Source: Neorhizobium galegae bv. orientalis str. HAMBI 540
GTDB lineage: Bacteria; Pseudomonadota; Alphaproteobacteria; Rhizobiales; Rhizobiaceae
Direction: 5' to 3'
Assembly (NCBI RefSeq): GCF_000731315.1
Contig: NZ_HG938353.1
Coordinates: 2,542,001-2,606,000, forward strand
Length of the DNA stretch: 64,000 nt
In this document: positions 7,555 to 16,595 of the stretch, piece by piece
Layout: the number at the start of each line of letters is the position of its first letter
How positions within the stretch are numbered: the first letter of the stretch is position 1
Notes under the pieces: model-generated
What the model was told of the DNA's origin: nothing
What the model saw: only the letters and a program-made list of their open reading frames with translations
Databases searched by the model: none
Made by a program: the position numbers and the translations under genes

Positions 7555-8739
7555 CTACTTTTTCAGAGTCTGGATAAAACGCTGCAGCGTCATCATCACG
7601 CCACCGGCGACGAGGCCCCAGAAGGCCCCGGAAATCCCGGCAAAGGAGAGGCCCGATGCCGTCACGAGAAAGGTGATCGCCGCAGCCTCCCGGGTCTCCG
7701 GGTCGCGATAGGCCGCAAACGCCGCATTGGCAAAGGCGCCGACGAGGCCGAGGCCCGCCACCGCCTGCAGCAGGATCGGCGGAGCCAGCGACACGAAGGC
7801 GATGATCCCCCCGGCGATCAGGCCGAACACGATATAACCGAAGCCGGCGACGATCGCCGCCCAGTAGCGTCTGGCCGGATCGGGATTGGCGTCCTCGCTG
7901 GCGCACATCGCCGCCGTGATCGCCGCCATGTTGACCGGAACACCGCCGACCAGCCCGCCGAGGATCGAGAAGATGCCGGTGCCGACAAACATCACACCCG
8001 GCGGCGGCTCGTAATGATGCACCCTCAGGATCGCCATGCCGGGTATGTTCTGCGAGGCCATGGTGACGATGAAGAGCGGCAGCGCCACCGAGATCACCCC
8101 ATGCAGGGTGAAGACCGGCGTGACGAAGGTGAGGCTCGGATGGATCGCCTGACCGATCTGCGCCATCGCGTCCGGGGGAAGATCGACACCGAAGACAAGC
8201 ACAAGGATCAGCGCGCCGAGCGAGGCCGGCACCGCCCAGAGGCGCCATCTGGAAACGACGACCATCCAGGTCAGCACGATCGGCAGGCCGAGCGCCGCAT
8301 TGAAGGCGACGGCCTTCACAGGTGCGAGGCAGAGGCTCAGGAGAATGCCGGCAAGCATGGCATTGGCAAGCGGCGCCGGGATCAGCCGGATCGCCCGGCT
8401 GAGCGGCCGGAACAGACCGGAAAGAATGATCAGCACGCCGCAGACCACGAAGGCGCCGACAACGGCCGGAAACCCGCCCTCGATCACGCTGATGCCGGAT
8501 AGAAGCGCTGCGCCCGGCGTCGACCAGGCGATGCTGACCGGCATCCGATACCAACTCGAGAACACGATCGCCAGCAAGCCCATCGAAATCGATTGAGCCA
8601 GGAGAGCCGAGGCGACCTCCGGCGCGGTCGCACCCATCGCCTGCAGCCCCTGCATGATGACGGCAAACGAGCTGATAAAGCCGACAAAGGCTGTGAGCAG
8701 CCCCATCATCAGGGCCGAGACGGAGAAATCCTTGATCAT
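7555..8739 (-). CDS. BenE-family benzoate/H+ symporter-like transporter
   Basis: A 394-aa inner-membrane protein starting at M-I-K-D-F-S. It has about 11-12 hydrophobic spans and typical BenE features: SAWSTPGAAL-like WSTPGAALLSG in the first third, IPAPLANAMLAGILL, and MASQNIPGMAIL in the middle. BenE proteins are proton-coupled importers of benzoate or similar aromatic acids. No aromatic catabolism genes lie nearby, so the substrate stays open. The open frame extends upstream to 9057, but that part runs against the divergent promoter region. Confidence 0.88.
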   Translation of the reverse strand: MIKDFSVSALMMGLLTAFVGFISSFAVIMQGLQAMGATAPEVASALLAQSISMGLLAIVFSSWYRMPVSIAWSTPGAALLSGISVIEGGFPAVVGAFVVCGVLIILSGLFRPLSRAIRLIPAPLANAMLAGILLSLCLAPVKAVAFNAALGLPIVLTWMVVVSRWRLWAVPASLGALILVLVFGVDLPPDAMAQIGQAIHPSLTFVTPVFTLHGVISVALPLFIVTMASQNIPGMAILRVHHYEPPPGVMFVGTGIFSILGGLVGGVPVNMAAITAAMCASEDANPDPARRYWAAIVAGFGYIVFGLIAGGIIAFVSLAPPILLQAVAGLGLVGAFANAAFAAYRDPETREAAAITFLVTASGLSFAGISGAFWGLVAGGVMMTLQRFIQTLKK

Positions 8740-8900
8740 GCAGGCGGGACTCGTGAGCTTGAAAGTCCGCAATCGAACATAAGCCTCCCCGCAAAGGCAA
8801 GGCGCGTTTGCCGCAAAAGGGTACGGCCGAGTGGGAAAGCCATGGCTGCAGTCAGCCATTCGGCTTTGCCGGGCCGCGAGCAACCGTCCTTTGTTCGTGC

Positions 8901-8916
8901 ATGCGAATATTCGCAT
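8901..8916. promoter_or_regulatory. perfect 16-bp palindrome in divergent promoter region
   Basis: ATGCGAATATTCGCAT is fully self-complementary. It lies in the 287-bp gap between the BenE-like gene (minus) and the diguanylate cyclase gene (plus), 111 bp upstream of the latter. It looks like an operator for a dimeric regulator. Which regulator is unknown. Nothing else convincing is seen in this gap. Confidence 0.45.
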
Positions 8917-9026
8917 CTGTTGATAATTTCGAAGGAGTTTGGCGATAGTCTCGGAACTGTGCGCCCGTTGCTTCCGGTCGATCCGGCCACGAAGCTCGGA
9001 TCGCATCGAACGCCCCCGGGAACTCA

Positions 9027-9977
9027 ATGACGGCATCGCCAGCTCACCAAGCGCCAAGTATCGAGATCGGACGGGAAACCGCCTTTTCCCGCGATCAGCT
9101 CTATTTCATTCTGTCGGCGCTCCCGGATCCCTGTTTCGTCCTCACCCGCAGCGGCCGTTATGCCGCGCTCTTCGGCGGCCAGGACACGCGCTATTATCAT
9201 GAGGGTAGCTATCTCGTCGGCAAGAGCCTCTACGACGTCCTCGTCGTCGAGAAGGCGCAACGCTTCGTGCGAGAGATCGAAAAGGCGCTCGCCTCGCGTG
9301 CCCTGCATATCATCGAATACAGCCTCTCCGGCAGCGACGTGAAGGGGCTGCAGAACGACGGCCCCGAACATCCGATCTGGTTCGAGGGTCGCCTGCAGGC
9401 GCTTGATTTCCAGGTCGACGGCGAGGATGCGATCGTCTGGGTCGCCAGCAACATCACGGAAAAGAACGCCGTCGAAAACCAGTTGCGTCATCAGAGCGAG
9501 ACCGACGCGCTGACCGGTTTCTTCAACCGCCGCAAGCTGATGGACGTGCTCGCCTTGAAGTTCGAGCTTTTCCGGGACGAGCATATCCCGACATCCGTTT
9601 TCATGTTCGACATCGACCACTTCAAGACCGTCAACGACGAGCTTGGACATGCGATGGGCGATGCGGTTCTGAAAGCAATTGCCGGCGTCTGTCGCCTGGA
9701 ATTGCGCAAGACCGACTTTCTCGCCCGCCTCGGCGGCGATGAGTTCGTCGTGGTCATGCCCGCCACCCGGCAGGAGCACGGCATCGTCATCGCCAACCGG
9801 CTGCGCCAGCGCGTCGCAACCGAGGTCCGGGAGACGCTTGGCCACCACGCCACGATCAGCGGCGGCTTGAGCGAATTTCTGTCGGCGGATGCCTCCTCCG
9901 AGGACATTCTGAAACGGGCCGACGACGGCCTCTACCGTTCCAAGCGTGCCGGCAGGAACCGGATCAGCCCCGCATAG
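9027..9977 (+). CDS. diguanylate cyclase with PAS domain
   Basis: A 316-aa soluble protein that should make cyclic di-GMP from two GTP. A PAS-like sensor covers about residues 20-145 and a GGDEF domain about 155-315. The active-site motif G-G-D-E-F is at 236-240 and is intact. An R-K-T-D motif at 227-230, five residues before it, forms the product-inhibition I-site (RxxD). The D-A-L-T-G-F-x-N-R-R start of the domain is also normal. No membrane span is seen. The ligand of the PAS domain is unknown. It precedes another cyclic-di-GMP gene by 136 bp. Confidence 0.93.
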   Translation: MTASPAHQAPSIEIGRETAFSRDQLYFILSALPDPCFVLTRSGRYAALFGGQDTRYYHEGSYLVGKSLYDVLVVEKAQRFVREIEKALASRALHIIEYSLSGSDVKGLQNDGPEHPIWFEGRLQALDFQVDGEDAIVWVASNITEKNAVENQLRHQSETDALTGFFNRRKLMDVLALKFELFRDEHIPTSVFMFDIDHFKTVNDELGHAMGDAVLKAIAGVCRLELRKTDFLARLGGDEFVVVMPATRQEHGIVIANRLRQRVATEVRETLGHHATISGGLSEFLSADASSEDILKRADDGLYRSKRAGRNRISPA

Positions 9978-10113
9978 GCACGGCCGAGGTCCCATTTCCG
10001 TACAAACGAAAAATTTGTGCCTCTTCAGCACATCGTTGCGTAGTTGATACGCAGGTAAATTAGACAATCTTAAATTTTGTCGGCGACAGTGGGGGACACC
10101 ATCGGAAATCTCC

Positions 10114-12810
10114 ATGACCTCGCTGCCATTTCTCTCGAAATCGAAATCATCTCGTCTTCAGTTCTTCGGCCTCGGCTATTTTTTCCCGGCCATCCTTGCG
10201 GTCGCCGGCCTGCTGGTCGGCGTGGTCCGTGCCGATATCGAGAAACGCGAACAGTACCATGTAGCGCAGCAGGTCAAGGCGGCTGAACAGCTCGCCAAAG
10301 TGGCCGCAGGCCTCGAGACCAATATTCATGGCAACGTCAATCTGATCTACGGACTGGTCGCCGCCATTGCCGCCAATCCGAACATCAACCAACCCCAATT
10401 CACGGCGCTTTCAGAGCGGGTTTTCGACGTTCCGTCACAGCTGCGCAATGTTGTCGCCGCCAAGGACCTGGTAGTCGGCCTGGTCTATCCCGAAGAGCCG
10501 AACAAAAAGGCCATCGGCCTCGACTACCGCACCAATGAGCTGCAGCGGGATGCCGTGATGAGAGCCGTCGAGCGACGGACACTCGTCATCACCGGCCCGG
10601 TTAATCTGGTGCAGGGCGGCCAGGGGCTGATTGCCCGCTATCCGGTCTTCTCGCTTGCCAATGGCCGGTTCTGGGGTGTCGTTTCGGCTGTCATCGATCT
10701 CGATCGGCTCTATACGGACAGCAATGTCAATACCCAGCGACAGACGCTGGACATCGCAATCTCGCAGCGGCCCATCCCCGCCGAGCGCGACATCTTCCTC
10801 GGAAACGTTGCGATATTTTCGCAAGACCCGGTCAAATCAAGGATCGAGCTCGGTTACGACACCTGGTATCTCGCAGCAGTCCCGAAGGGCGGATGGGAGG
10901 GCTCGCCGCTGGACATGTTCGGCTTCCGGGTCACCGCCCTTCTGATCGCCTTCTGCATCGCCGCGCCGCTCCTCTGGGCGGGCCTGTTGATGAAGCAGCG
11001 CCACGGTAACATTCTCACTCTGCAGCAGCGCGAGGAACAGCTGGAAACGCTATCCCAGCGCCTCGAACTGGCGCTCCAGGCCTCGGGCGTCGGCGTCTGG
11101 GAATATGAGCCTTCGACCGATACTCTGATCTGGGACGGGCGCATGCGCGAGCTCTACGACTCTGCCCCGGACCGCACGGCTCGCGAATACGCGGACTGGC
11201 GCAATGCGCTGCATCCCGACGACGTGGAAGCCGCCGAAGCGTACTTCCGCGACGCGCTCAAGAACGAAACGAGCTACCGCACCGAGTTCCGCGTCATGTC
11301 CGGCAACGGCCAGGTTCGCCACATCCGTGCACACGGCGCCACTTACCGGACCGCGAGCGGCGTCAAGCGGGTCGTCGGCGCCAATTGGGACGTTACCAGG
11401 GACGTCACGCTGCATTCCGAACTGCGGCAGGCCCAGACGAAGGCCGAGTTGCAGAACGACGAATTGCGTTCGGCAAGGCGCACGCTCGAACATCAGTCGC
11501 TGCACGACGCCTTGACGGGCCTGCCGAACCGGCGCTTCCTCGACCAGTTCATGACTGCCGGGGAGAAACAGGCTGCAGGTCACCGGCTGGCATTCATCCA
11601 CATCGATCTCGATCGCTTCAAGGAAGTCAACGACACGCTCGGCCATGCGGCGGGCGACGCGGTCCTGAAGGCCACCACGTCCCGCCTGCTCGAATTGATC
11701 GACCACGACGAGTTCGCCTCGCGTATAGGCGGTGACGAATTCGTCGTCGTGACCGGGGGCGCGGAGCCGCAACGCCGGGCCGAATATCTCGCCCAGTCGA
11801 TCGTCAGCACGCTTGCCCGCCCCATCGATATCGACGGGCATCAATGTCGCATCGGCTGCAGCGCCGGCATCGCATGCCAGACCGCAGCCGGCGAGGAACT
11901 GAGCCAGTTGCTGATCAATGCCGATATCGCGCTCTATGAGGCCAAGAAGCGCGGCCGCAACCGCGTCGAGCTGTTCTCCAAGGAACTGCGTTCGGCAGTG
12001 GTGCTGCGCAAGCGCATGTCCGACGAATTCTTGACAGCGCTCGAAGGCGACCAGATCATCCCCTTCTTCCAGCCGCAATTCGACGCGCATTCGCTCGCTA
12101 TCGTCGGCGTCGAGGCGCTGGCGCGCTGGCAGCATCCCAAACGCGGCCTGTTGGCGCCGGACAGTTTCCTGGCGATCGCCGAGAGCTTGCACCGGTCGGC
12201 CGATATCGATGCGATCATCCTTGAAAAGGCGCTCTTCCAGTCGGTGAGATGGCGTGCGCTAGGGCTCGACATCCCGCATCTCTCCGTCAACATCTCGGCG
12301 CAGCGCCTGAAGGACGAAAGGCTGTTCAAACGGCTGGCCGACCTGCCGATCATTCCTGGGACCCTGTCGTTCGAACTTCTTGAATCGATCTCCTTCGAAG
12401 ATCAGGACAAGGAGCTGAGGTCCGCCATCCTCAGCCTCAAGGCGCTTGGTATCGATATCGAGATCGACGATTTCGGCACCGGCCACGCTTCGATCGTCAG
12501 CCTTATCGAACTCGGGCCCAAGCGGCTGAAAATCGACCGCAAGCTGATTGCCCCGCTCGAAGCCGCCGGCTCGCAGCGCCGGCTGGTCGCCTCGATTATC
12601 GAGATCGGTCGCTCGCAGGGCATTGAGATCGTTGCCGAAGGAGTGGAGACGGCAGCCCATGTGGACATCCTGCGCAGCCTCGGCTGCCAGACCCTGCAGG
12701 GTTACGTCTTCGCCAAGCCGATGCCTGCCAACGAGTTCATCACGTTCGCGATCGATTGGGAGGCCGGCAACCATTCCCGGTTCGCGTCATCGGCGGCGCT
12801 GGTCGACTGA
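10114..12810 (+). CDS. CHASE-PAS-GGDEF-EAL cyclic-di-GMP protein
   Basis: An 898-aa membrane-bound bifunctional-type protein. One N-terminal span (about 18-38) and a second (about 270-290) flank a periplasmic CHASE-type sensor with the ANPNINQPQF and YRTNELQRDAVMRA patterns. PAS/PAC follows (about 320-430), then GGDEF with intact G-G-D-E-F at 539-543, then EAL with E-A-L at 667-669 and D-D-F-G-T-G further on. The position of the RxxD inhibition site before GGDEF is not conserved (D-H-D-E there). Both catalytic motifs look intact, so net synthesis or hydrolysis cannot be predicted. Confidence 0.93.
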   Translation: MTSLPFLSKSKSSRLQFFGLGYFFPAILAVAGLLVGVVRADIEKREQYHVAQQVKAAEQLAKVAAGLETNIHGNVNLIYGLVAAIAANPNINQPQFTALSERVFDVPSQLRNVVAAKDLVVGLVYPEEPNKKAIGLDYRTNELQRDAVMRAVERRTLVITGPVNLVQGGQGLIARYPVFSLANGRFWGVVSAVIDLDRLYTDSNVNTQRQTLDIAISQRPIPAERDIFLGNVAIFSQDPVKSRIELGYDTWYLAAVPKGGWEGSPLDMFGFRVTALLIAFCIAAPLLWAGLLMKQRHGNILTLQQREEQLETLSQRLELALQASGVGVWEYEPSTDTLIWDGRMRELYDSAPDRTAREYADWRNALHPDDVEAAEAYFRDALKNETSYRTEFRVMSGNGQVRHIRAHGATYRTASGVKRVVGANWDVTRDVTLHSELRQAQTKAELQNDELRSARRTLEHQSLHDALTGLPNRRFLDQFMTAGEKQAAGHRLAFIHIDLDRFKEVNDTLGHAAGDAVLKATTSRLLELIDHDEFASRIGGDEFVVVTGGAEPQRRAEYLAQSIVSTLARPIDIDGHQCRIGCSAGIACQTAAGEELSQLLINADIALYEAKKRGRNRVELFSKELRSAVVLRKRMSDEFLTALEGDQIIPFFQPQFDAHSLAIVGVEALARWQHPKRGLLAPDSFLAIAESLHRSADIDAIILEKALFQSVRWRALGLDIPHLSVNISAQRLKDERLFKRLADLPIIPGTLSFELLESISFEDQDKELRSAILSLKALGIDIEIDDFGTGHASIVSLIELGPKRLKIDRKLIAPLEAAGSQRRLVASIIEIGRSQGIEIVAEGVETAAHVDILRSLGCQTLQGYVFAKPMPANEFITFAIDWEAGNHSRFASSAALVD

Positions 12811-12853
12811 GCGAACTGCCGCCGGAAAAAATCGAAACCTCACAAAACACCTG

Positions 12854-12884
12854 TTGACCCGGCCCCTGGGGCTGCCCCGATAGG
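12854..12884 (+). promoter_or_regulatory. candidate MerR-type promoter with 19-bp spacer
   Basis: TTGACC (12854-12859) and GATAGG (12879-12884) are separated by exactly 19 bp, the over-long spacer typical of promoters activated by MerR-family regulators. The spacer holds the palindrome GCCCC-T-GGGGC. It lies 31 bp upstream of a MerR-type gene, so autoregulation is likely. Confidence 0.55.
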
Positions 12885-12915
12885 AGGAGCGGTCAACAAC
12901 CGACGAGGTGATTCC

Positions 12916-13950
12916 TTGAGTTCTTCCGCACGCTACCTCAATCCGTCCGACGCCGCCGAACGGCTCGGCATATCCCCGAAGGCGCTGCGCCTTTATGAAC
13001 AGCGCGGCCTGATCGCCCCGGTGCGCACCGCGGCCGGATGGCGAACATACGGGCCTGTCGAAATGGCCCGCGCCGGCGAGATCGCCGCATTGCGAGCCCT
13101 TGGCCTCAGCCTCGCACAGGTGGCGCGGGTGCTGAAACGTGAGGCGCAGGACCTTGCTACAGCGCTGGCCACCCATCAGGCGCGGCTTGAAACGGAAGCC
13201 CGCCGGATCGCCGAGACGGTCGAAAAAGTCCGCAACCTGCGCGCGGGCCTTGCCGCCGGCGAACCGCCGCGGCTGCATGAGCTGACGCGGCTGGCGCGGC
13301 CGGCGGCCGAGATCGTCGCGGCTTTCGACCTTCCCTGGCCCTGGTGCGGCGAACGCTTCGAGCTCAGGGATATAAGACCGCTCAACTACGTCATCGGCCC
13401 GCTCGGCAGCGGCAAGACCCGGTTCGCCCGGGCGATCGCCGAACATCTGCCGGGCGCGGTCTTCGTCGACCTCGATCGCGCCGCCAACGATGCCGCCGAG
13501 GCCCGGGCACCGATGGAAACCGATCCGGCGCTGAAGCAGCGCGTCGAGCAGGCGCTCGCCTGGCTCGTCGAGGAAGGCGCAGCCGTGACGCCTGCCCTCA
13601 TCGCCCTCCTCGTCGCGATCGAAGCTGACGCGGCCCGCATCCCGGTCGTCGACATGATCGAGCAGGGTCTGGACCAGCCATCGCAGGAGGCGATCTCGGC
13701 CTATCTGCGCAATCGCGGTCCCGGCGCCCGCCCGCTCTTCATCATGACCCGCTCCTCGGCGATCCTCGATCTCGGCGCCATCGGACCGGACGAGGCGATC
13801 ATCCTTTGCCCCGCCAACCACAACCCGCCGAGCCGCGTCGCGCCCATTCCGGGCGCCCCGGGTTACGAAGCCGTCGCCACCTGCCTTGCCGCGCCCGACG
13901 TCCGCGCCCGCACCGAAGGCGTCATCGCCTGGCGCCCGCAGGTCGCCTGA
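12916..13950 (+). CDS. MerR-family regulator fused to a P-loop domain
   Basis: A 344-aa protein starting at TTG (12916) behind GAGGTGATTCC. Residues about 10-75 are a MerR DNA-binding domain (AAERLGISPKALRLYEQRGLIAP, W-R-T-Y). A helical linker follows to about 115, with no effector cysteines. From about 155 there is a nucleotide-binding fold: G-P-L-G-S-G-K-T at 161-168 is a Walker A motif, then VFVDLD, and RIPVVDMIEQGLDQPSQEA and RPLFIMTRSS, which look like Walker B-type strands of an AAA-like ATPase. The combination suggests an ATP-dependent regulator. The ligand is unknown, and no target gene other than itself is adjacent. Confidence 0.78.
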   Translation: MSSSARYLNPSDAAERLGISPKALRLYEQRGLIAPVRTAAGWRTYGPVEMARAGEIAALRALGLSLAQVARVLKREAQDLATALATHQARLETEARRIAETVEKVRNLRAGLAAGEPPRLHELTRLARPAAEIVAAFDLPWPWCGERFELRDIRPLNYVIGPLGSGKTRFARAIAEHLPGAVFVDLDRAANDAAEARAPMETDPALKQRVEQALAWLVEEGAAVTPALIALLVAIEADAARIPVVDMIEQGLDQPSQEAISAYLRNRGPGARPLFIMTRSSAILDLGAIGPDEAIILCPANHNPPSRVAPIPGAPGYEAVATCLAAPDVRARTEGVIAWRPQVA

Positions 13951-14020
13951 ACCGCAGACGGGAAAGCGGCCGGATTGGTCCGGCGGACGCCATCTGCGGT
14001 AACGCAAGCCGCAAACAACA

Positions 14021-14054
14021 AAAAGCCCCGCCGGCGGCAACCGGCGGGGCTTTT
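14021..14054. terminator. bidirectional intrinsic terminator
   Basis: AAAAGCCCCGCCGG and CCGGCGGGGCTTTT form a long perfect stem between the convergent MerR-fusion gene and clpP-like gene. T-runs occur on both strands. Confidence 0.9.
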
Positions 14055-14077
14055 CAAATTCAAATGGCGCAGAGCGA

Positions 14078-14695
14078 TCAGATTTCGCTCTGCGACGTCA
14101 CGATCCTCGAAACCAGGCCGTAGACCTTGGCTTCTTCGGCGGACAGCCAGTAGTCGCGGTCCGTGTCGGCGGCGATCTTCTCGACCGACTGGCCAGTGGC
14201 TTCAGCCATGATCCTGTTCAGCCGCTCGTTCATCTTGATGATTTCGCGGGCCTGGATCTCGATATCGGATGCCATGCCGCGGGTGCCGCCGGACGGTTGA
14301 TGAAGCAGGAAGCGGGTGTTCGGCAAGCAGATGCGGCGCTCCTTCGGAACGGACACGTAGATCAGCGCGCCGGCCGATGCGACCCAGCCCGTACCGATCA
14401 TCCAGACCTTCGGCTTGATGAACTTGATCATGTCATGGATCGAGTCGCCCGATTCCACGTGGCCGCCGGGCGAGCTCACATAGACGCGGATGTCTTCGTC
14501 GCTGGCGGCGGCAAGCGCCACGAGCTGCGTGTTGACCTTCTGCGCCAGTTCCTGGGTAATCGTTCCATAAATGAAGATCGAACGCGACTTGAAAAGATTC
14601 GCTTCCGTTTCCTTGCCGAGCGGCAGTTCCTTGGTCTTGTCGTCCTTGTCGTCTTCGTCGTCGAGCACGCTGAGAGTCTCCTGCATCAGATTCAT
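14078..14695 (-). CDS. ClpP-like protease subunit
   Basis: A 205-aa serine protease of the ClpP family. The catalytic triad reads Ser108 (WVASAGA), His132 (LLHQPSGG) and Asp181 (TDRDYWLS), with spacing close to E. coli ClpP. Canonical ClpP has GQAASMGA; here it is GWVASAGA, and the first ~35 residues are acidic and lysine-rich ([13 protein letters not shown]), unlike housekeeping ClpP. It is therefore probably one of the extra ClpP paralogues of rhizobia, not the main one. No clpX or clpA is adjacent, so its ATPase partner must be encoded elsewhere. Confidence 0.9.
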   Translation of the reverse strand: MNLMQETLSVLDDEDDKDDKTKELPLGKETEANLFKSRSIFIYGTITQELAQKVNTQLVALAAASDEDIRVYVSSPGGHVESGDSIHDMIKFIKPKVWMIGTGWVASAGALIYVSVPKERRICLPNTRFLLHQPSGGTRGMASDIEIQAREIIKMNERLNRIMAEATGQSVEKIAADTDRDYWLSAEEAKVYGLVSRIVTSQSEI

Positions 14696-14882
14696 ATACC
14701 GGACATAATGTGTTCGCCGCCGTAAAACAATGGAGCGTAGAGTCTAAGACGGTACCTTCCACGGACTAAGGTGAATGACGTAGTACCGAGCCTTCTGTCG
14801 CGGCAATTGCCGATGGACAGCCACAAAGCGCTTGCCTATCTTCGCAGTCATTCCGCATGCACATAATTTCCAGGGGAACCAA

Positions 14883-15467
14883 ATGCTGAAACGCCTTTCG
14901 CTCGCCGCTGCCATTCTTGCCGCCGCCACCGCACCTGCCTTCGCGCATCTCAATCCGGCAGAACACGGATCGCTCCTCGCCGGTTTCTCCCATCCGCTTT
15001 TCGGCGCCGACCATATCCTGGTCATGGTCGCCGTCGGCCTGTGGGCGGCACAGATCGCTAGCGACAGCAGCCGCAATGCGCTGTGGCAAATTCCCTTGGC
15101 CTTCGTCGGCACCATGGCCGCCGGCTTCCTGCTCGCACTCGGCGGCATCGGCCTCCCCTTCGTCGAACCGGCCATCCTCGCCTCGGTGATAGGCCTTGGC
15201 CTGCTCGTCGCAGCGGCCGTGAAGCTGCCGGTTTCGGCGGCAGCTGCCGTCGTCGGCGTGTTCGCGCTGTTCCACGGCCACGCCCATGGCGGCGAACTCG
15301 GCTCGGCAGGTGCCTTGCAGTTCGGCATCGGCTTCATGATCGCCACCGCCCTCCTGCATGCAGCCGGCATCGCGCTCGGCCTCGGCATTGCCCGCGTCAG
15401 CCCTTACATCGCCCGTATCCTCGGCGCCGCGACCGCGCTTCTCGGCCTGTCGCTGGCCTTCGCCTGA
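14883..15467 (+). CDS. HupE/UreJ family membrane protein
   Basis: A 194-aa inner-membrane protein. The ATG at 14883 follows CAGGGGAACCA. A cleavable signal is likely (LSLAAAILAAATAPAFA), leaving a mature N terminus H-L-N-P-A-E-H-G. HupE signatures are present: SHPLFGADHILVMVAVGLWAAQ and the His-rich FHGHAHGGEL. Five to six membrane spans are visible. Family members are metal (nickel or cobalt) transporters linked to hydrogenase or urease maturation. No such genes are nearby, so the metal is not determined. Confidence 0.88.
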   Translation: MLKRLSLAAAILAAATAPAFAHLNPAEHGSLLAGFSHPLFGADHILVMVAVGLWAAQIASDSSRNALWQIPLAFVGTMAAGFLLALGGIGLPFVEPAILASVIGLGLLVAAAVKLPVSAAAAVVGVFALFHGHAHGGELGSAGALQFGIGFMIATALLHAAGIALGLGIARVSPYIARILGAATALLGLSLAFA

Positions 15468-15500
15468 GCCCCGGTCACGAGCCAAGATTACCGAAATGTA

Positions 15501-15532
15501 AGGGATCCCGGCTTTGAAATGCCGGAATCCCT
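15501..15532. terminator. hairpin after the HupE-like gene
   Basis: AGGGATCCCGGC and GCCGGAATCCCT form a 12-bp stem with one mismatch and an 8-nt loop, between two co-directional genes. There is no T-run, so it may instead be a regulatory stem ahead of the DUF2076 gene. Confidence 0.45.
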
Positions 15533-15575
15533 GCCTACCTTCTTGTCCACGGCAAACGCCCCCAAGGAGGCAAGC

Positions 15576-16457
15576 ATGTCACCCGAAGAACGCCAGCTCC
15601 TGACCGCCCTTTTCGACCGCGTCCGCACCGCCGCAGCCACCCCGCGCGACCGCGACGCCGAAACCCTCATCGACCAGGCCACCCGCGAACAGCCCTACGC
15701 CACCTACTACCTGGCACAGGCCGTCATCGTGCAGGAAAAGGGCCTGGAAGCCGCCTCCAACCACATCAAGGAACTGGAAGACCGCGTCCGCCAGCTTGAA
15801 GCAGAGACGAGCGATCATCACCGTGCCGAACAGAGCGGCGGGTTCTTGAGTTCGATCTTCGGCACTGGCCAGGCCCAGCAATCCCCCGCCCCGCAGCCCG
15901 GTCTTCGAACCGGTCCCGGTCCGCAGCAAGCGCCCCAGGCAGGTCCCTCGTCCGGCCCATGGGGTAGCGCCCCACGCCAGAACTACCGCACCGGCAGCGA
16001 CTATGATGACGGTTATCGCGCGCCCCAGCCGCCTGCCGCCTCCTGGAGCGGCCAGACGTCGGTTCCGTCAGCCGGTGGTGGCAGCTTCTTGCGCGGCGCG
16101 CTCGGCACCGCAGCCGGCGTCGCGGGCGGCATGCTGCTCGCCAATTCGCTCTCCGGCATTTTCGGCAGCCACATGAACTCCCTCGGCTTGGGCTCGCCGC
16201 TTGCCGGCAGCAACCCTTTCGGCAGCGGCAACGGTCCCGTCGAGGAAACCGTCATCAACAACAACTATTTCGGGGATGATGCGGTGCGCCAAGCCTCCGG
16301 TAACGACAGCACAGCCGCCAACACCAATGACCCAGCCGACAATTCCGGATCTAATGCCGGCCTGCAGCAGGCCGATTACGGCAACGACGACTTTTCCGAC
16401 GACCAGCCGGATTTCGACAACAGCGACATGGGCAGCGACGATTCGATGGATGTGTGA
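15576..16457 (+). CDS. DUF2076 domain-containing protein
   Basis: A 293-aa protein with its start fixed by AAGGAGGCAAGC. The N-terminal ~80 residues (MSPEERQLLTALFDRVR...ATREQPYATYYLAQAVIVQE) are the DUF2076 signature, followed by a short coiled coil (HIKELEDRVRQLEAE). The middle is rich in Pro, Gln and Gly. A glycine-rich hydrophobic stretch (FLRGALGTAAGVAGGMLLANSL) follows, and the tail is strongly acidic (Asp/Asn/Ser-rich, ending DDSMDV). Function is unknown for the whole family. A surface or periplasmic role has been supposed. Confidence 0.85.
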   Translation: MSPEERQLLTALFDRVRTAAATPRDRDAETLIDQATREQPYATYYLAQAVIVQEKGLEAASNHIKELEDRVRQLEAETSDHHRAEQSGGFLSSIFGTGQAQQSPAPQPGLRTGPGPQQAPQAGPSSGPWGSAPRQNYRTGSDYDDGYRAPQPPAASWSGQTSVPSAGGGSFLRGALGTAAGVAGGMLLANSLSGIFGSHMNSLGLGSPLAGSNPFGSGNGPVEETVINNNYFGDDAVRQASGNDSTAANTNDPADNSGSNAGLQQADYGNDDFSDDQPDFDNSDMGSDDSMDV

Positions 16458-16542
16458 GTGGTCTACGGTGGCTAAGCCGCCGGGCCTTTCCTCGATGTGC
16501 GGGCGGAGGGCCGGTTTTCTACGCCGGAATGCGCTCGCCTGG

Positions 16543-16595
16543 CGCTCAAAACGCTCCACTGGAGCGTTTTGCCGGCAAGCCGTCGCGCCTCACCC
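16543..16595 (-). repeat. two-stem repeat overlapping the queF stop codon, copy 1
   Basis: CAAAACGCTCC and GGAGCGTTTTG form a strong stem, followed by CGGC/GCCG and CGTCGCGCCTCACCC. The minus-strand TGA of queF (16590-16592) is inside the element. A near-identical 54-bp copy at 31873-31926 holds the putA stop codon in the same place. A terminator-like role is likely. Confidence 0.8.

Noticed and set aside
7490..8800. Open frame joining leuL with a long segment antisense-frame to the BenE-like gene
   Set aside because: It is an alternative frame of the transporter gene; only the last ~34 codons (leuL) are meaningful.
8939..9202. Open frame from a TTG after GAAGGAG, ahead of the diguanylate cyclase
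   Set aside because: The ribosome site is too close to the TTG, and most of the frame overlaps the true gene in another frame.
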